A stretch of 64,000 nt of DNA from Bacteroidota bacterium (GTDB taxonomy: Bacteria > Bacteroidota > Ignavibacteria > Ignavibacteriales > Ignavibacteriaceae): NCBI GenBank assembly GCA_022708025.1, contig JAKIZM010000001.1:1-64000 (forward strand), in the 5' to 3' direction. The notes under the pieces are model-generated. The model made no database searches, was not told where the DNA came from, and saw only the letters and a list, made by a program, of their open reading frames with translations. Of the stretch, positions 62,235 to 64,000 are shown piece after piece (the stretch's first letter is position 1; each line of letters begins with the position of its first letter). The position numbers and the translations under genes are program-made.

Positions 62235-64000
62235 ATGGATTCATTAATTGGTAAAACCATAGATAGCTATCGCATCCTTGAAGTGATAGGAAGAGGAGGT
62301 ATGGGCGTAGTATTCAAAGCGCTTGATACTAATCTTGAAAAAGTTGTTGCTTTGAAAATGATTGATCCTTTTCTAGCAAGGGATGAGAATTTCGTAAGAA
62401 GATTCAAGACAGAAGCAAAAGCGTTAGCAAAACTTGAAAATCCAAACATCGTTGGTGTTTATGCACTTAGAGAAACAGATGCCGGTTTCTTTATGGTAAT
62501 GGAATATGTTGAATCAATACCATTATCACAATACCTTCAGGAAAATGGTCCGTTCAATATTTCTGATGCAATATCAATAACAAAGCAGCTTCTTAATGCA
62601 ATAGGTCATGCACACAAAGTCGGTGTAATACATCGCGATATTAAACCAAGCAATATTCTTTTATCCGGTAAAAGTAAAGTAAAAGTAACAGATTTCGGTC
62701 TGGCAAAAGTAGTTGAACAAAAAGGACCTGCAAGCACTGTAACACAAGCAAGAGCAGGAACTTTATATTATATGTCGCCCGAACAGGTTAAAGGATTAAA
62801 AAATGTTGATCTGCGCAGTGACTTATATTCTTTAGGAATGACTGTTTATGAAATGATTGCCGGACGGGTTCCGTTTGATAAAACAGATTCTGATTTTACC
62901 ATTCAAAAGATTATTGTTGACGGAGAAATCCCATCACCTGTAAAATTTAACTCTGATATTCCTAAAAAATTCACAAAAATAATTTCCAAGTCAATCAACA
63001 AGGAACCTGAAAAGCGCTATCAGACAGCAGATGAAATGCTGGATGATATATTAAATTTTGAAAAAGAATATCAGCCTGAAAAAAGTAAAGGCAAAGCACA
63101 GGATGTTACCGTTATTGATCGTGTGGTAAAAGAATCTCCTGTTAAACAAAGCAGTAAATTTGATTTTAAAAAACCAATAATTTTATTTCCAGTAATAGCA
63201 GTTTTAGTGTTATTAGCTGCTTCGTTGTTTTTGTTTTTACCCGGAGGAGATTCATCAGATGAAACATTTTTATCAATTGCTACTAATCCATCTGATGCGG
63301 ATGTATTATTGAATCAAAAATCAATCGGAACTTCGCCGATTAAAGATTTTAAATTAGAATCGGCGGGACAAATATCTTTAACCATAACTAAAAACGGTTT
63401 TACATCTGTTGATACTATTCTTACTGTTGAAGCGGGGAAGAAAAAAAATCTTTCATTTAATTTAAATCCGGTTGAGAAAGAAAAAATAAGTATTACTACC
63501 GATCCATCAGGAGCAAAATTATTTGTTGATGGAAATCCCCTAAACAATTCACCAGTTGAAAATTATTCAATTAGCTCCGGTAAACATAGGATAAGAATTG
63601 AAAAGGTCGGTTTTAATATAATTGATACAGCAATAAATGTTAATAAAGAAAGCTCAAAACAATTTAGTTTTATGCTTATAAAGGATCCTAATTTCAAAGG
63701 CTTTGGAATTCTTAAAATTGATAGTAATCCGGTTGGTGCTACAGTAATTCTGAATGGTCAAATAGTAGGAAATACTCCTTATCTTAATAATGAACAACCT
63801 GTTGCAGATTATCAATTAGTATTAAGACAAGATGGTTTTGCTGATTATACTGAGTCATTTAAAATTTTGTTAAACAAGACTAAAACTATAAGTAAAAGAT
63901 TAACCGCCGCAACGGAAACATCATCCGGTCAGTTTGGAAGATTAAAAATAACTACAAAACCTTCAGAAGCTTCTGTTTATTTGGATGGAAAATTCGCAGG
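62235..64000 (+). CDS. PEGA-repeat Ser/Thr protein kinase (partial, cut by window end)
   Basis: The gene runs off the right edge. The kinase domain has GRGGMGVVFKALD, catalytic Lys41 (VALKM), HRDIKPSN (Asp135), DFGLAK and RSDLYSLG, so it should be active. A juxtamembrane linker is followed by one membrane helix (PIILFPVIAVLVLLAASLFL) and at least four PEGA repeats, each with NPSDADVLLNQKSIGTSPI-like sequence, the last cut by the edge. PpkA-type kinases phosphorylate Fha to activate T6SS; the PEGA part would lie outside the cytoplasm. No clear ribosome site. Confidence 0.9.
   Translation, partial: MDSLIGKTIDSYRILEVIGRGGMGVVFKALDTNLEKVVALKMIDPFLARDENFVRRFKTEAKALAKLENPNIVGVYALRETDAGFFMVMEYVESIPLSQYLQENGPFNISDAISITKQLLNAIGHAHKVGVIHRDIKPSNILLSGKSKVKVTDFGLAKVVEQKGPASTVTQARAGTLYYMSPEQVKGLKNVDLRSDLYSLGMTVYEMIAGRVPFDKTDSDFTIQKIIVDGEIPSPVKFNSDIPKKFTKIISKSINKEPEKRYQTADEMLDDILNFEKEYQPEKSKGKAQDVTVIDRVVKESPVKQSSKFDFKKPIILFPVIAVLVLLAASLFLFLPGGDSSDETFLSIATNPSDADVLLNQKSIGTSPIKDFKLESAGQISLTITKNGFTSVDTILTVEAGKKKNLSFNLNPVEKEKISITTDPSGAKLFVDGNPLNNSPVENYSISSGKHRIRIEKVGFNIIDTAINVNKESSKQFSFMLIKDPNFKGFGILKIDSNPVGATVILNGQIVGNTPYLNNEQPVADYQLVLRQDGFADYTESFKILLNKTKTISKRLTAATETSSGQFGRLKITTKPSEASVYLDGKFA

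Overview
The window looks like chromosomal DNA of an Ignavibacteria-type bacterium (FCB/Chlorobi side). The basis is AT-rich coding sequence, a secreted protein ending in the NYPNPFNPSTTI type IX-secretion tail typical of that group, many PEGA and lipoprotein genes, and a mixture of good Shine-Dalgarno sites (upstream of trxB, tssB, tssC, hcp, clpV) with genes that lack one. No rRNA, tRNA, CRISPR array or transposase gene was recognised.

Left accessory region (about 0.1-10.1 kb, nearly all minus strand): a PIN-toxin/antitoxin pair; exported proteins of unknown function; an orphan HigA-like regulator; and a compact restriction-modification locus with two DNA methyltransferases around a DpnII-like nuclease. 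A membrane/secreted protein pair, an Mrr-type nuclease with a small membrane partner and a PEGA lipoprotein follow. Two copies of a roughly 180-bp direct repeat, one with an intact small gene start and one with a broken copy, bracket the restriction locus.

Housekeeping region (10.2-28.2 kb, mostly plus strand): metallo-beta-lactamase hydrolase, queG, trxB, an ECF sigma/anti-sigma pair, era, an EamA transporter, acylphosphatase, ispF, a DedA protein, lnt, threonine aldolase, thioesterase, an exonuclease, a glycosyltransferase and a methyltransferase, then a large secreted phosphodiester glycosidase on the minus strand. A tandem array of about 208-bp units containing a GxxExxY gene lies between the acylphosphatase gene and ispF. 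Upstream of the glycosidase there is a compact element with its own promoter-like box, hairpin with a C-rich loop and intrinsic terminator, probably a small RNA.

Type VI secretion island (29.1 kb to the right edge, all plus strand, about 35 kb): an FHA protein, TssJ, TssK, TssL, TssM, TagF, TssA, TssB, TssC, Hcp, TssE, TssF, TssG, TssH/ClpV, VgrG and PAAR. This is a full TssJLM-type apparatus rather than the Bacteroidetes T6SSiii form. Behind the spike genes is a cargo operon: an OmpA/peptidoglycan-binding/HExxH protein, a beta-propeller, a PAAR-less paralogue of the PAAR extension, a possible clan CD protease, a lipoprotein and a DcrB/Eag-like protein. Next come an FHA-membrane-lytic transglycosylase fusion, a PP2C phosphatase and a PEGA-repeat Ser/Thr kinase cut by the window edge. 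Kinase, phosphatase and two FHA proteins make up what looks like a threonine-phosphorylation switch. Its unusual feature is that one FHA domain is wired directly to a cell-wall-cutting enzyme. The effector, immunity and adaptor roles are inferences from gene order and motifs.
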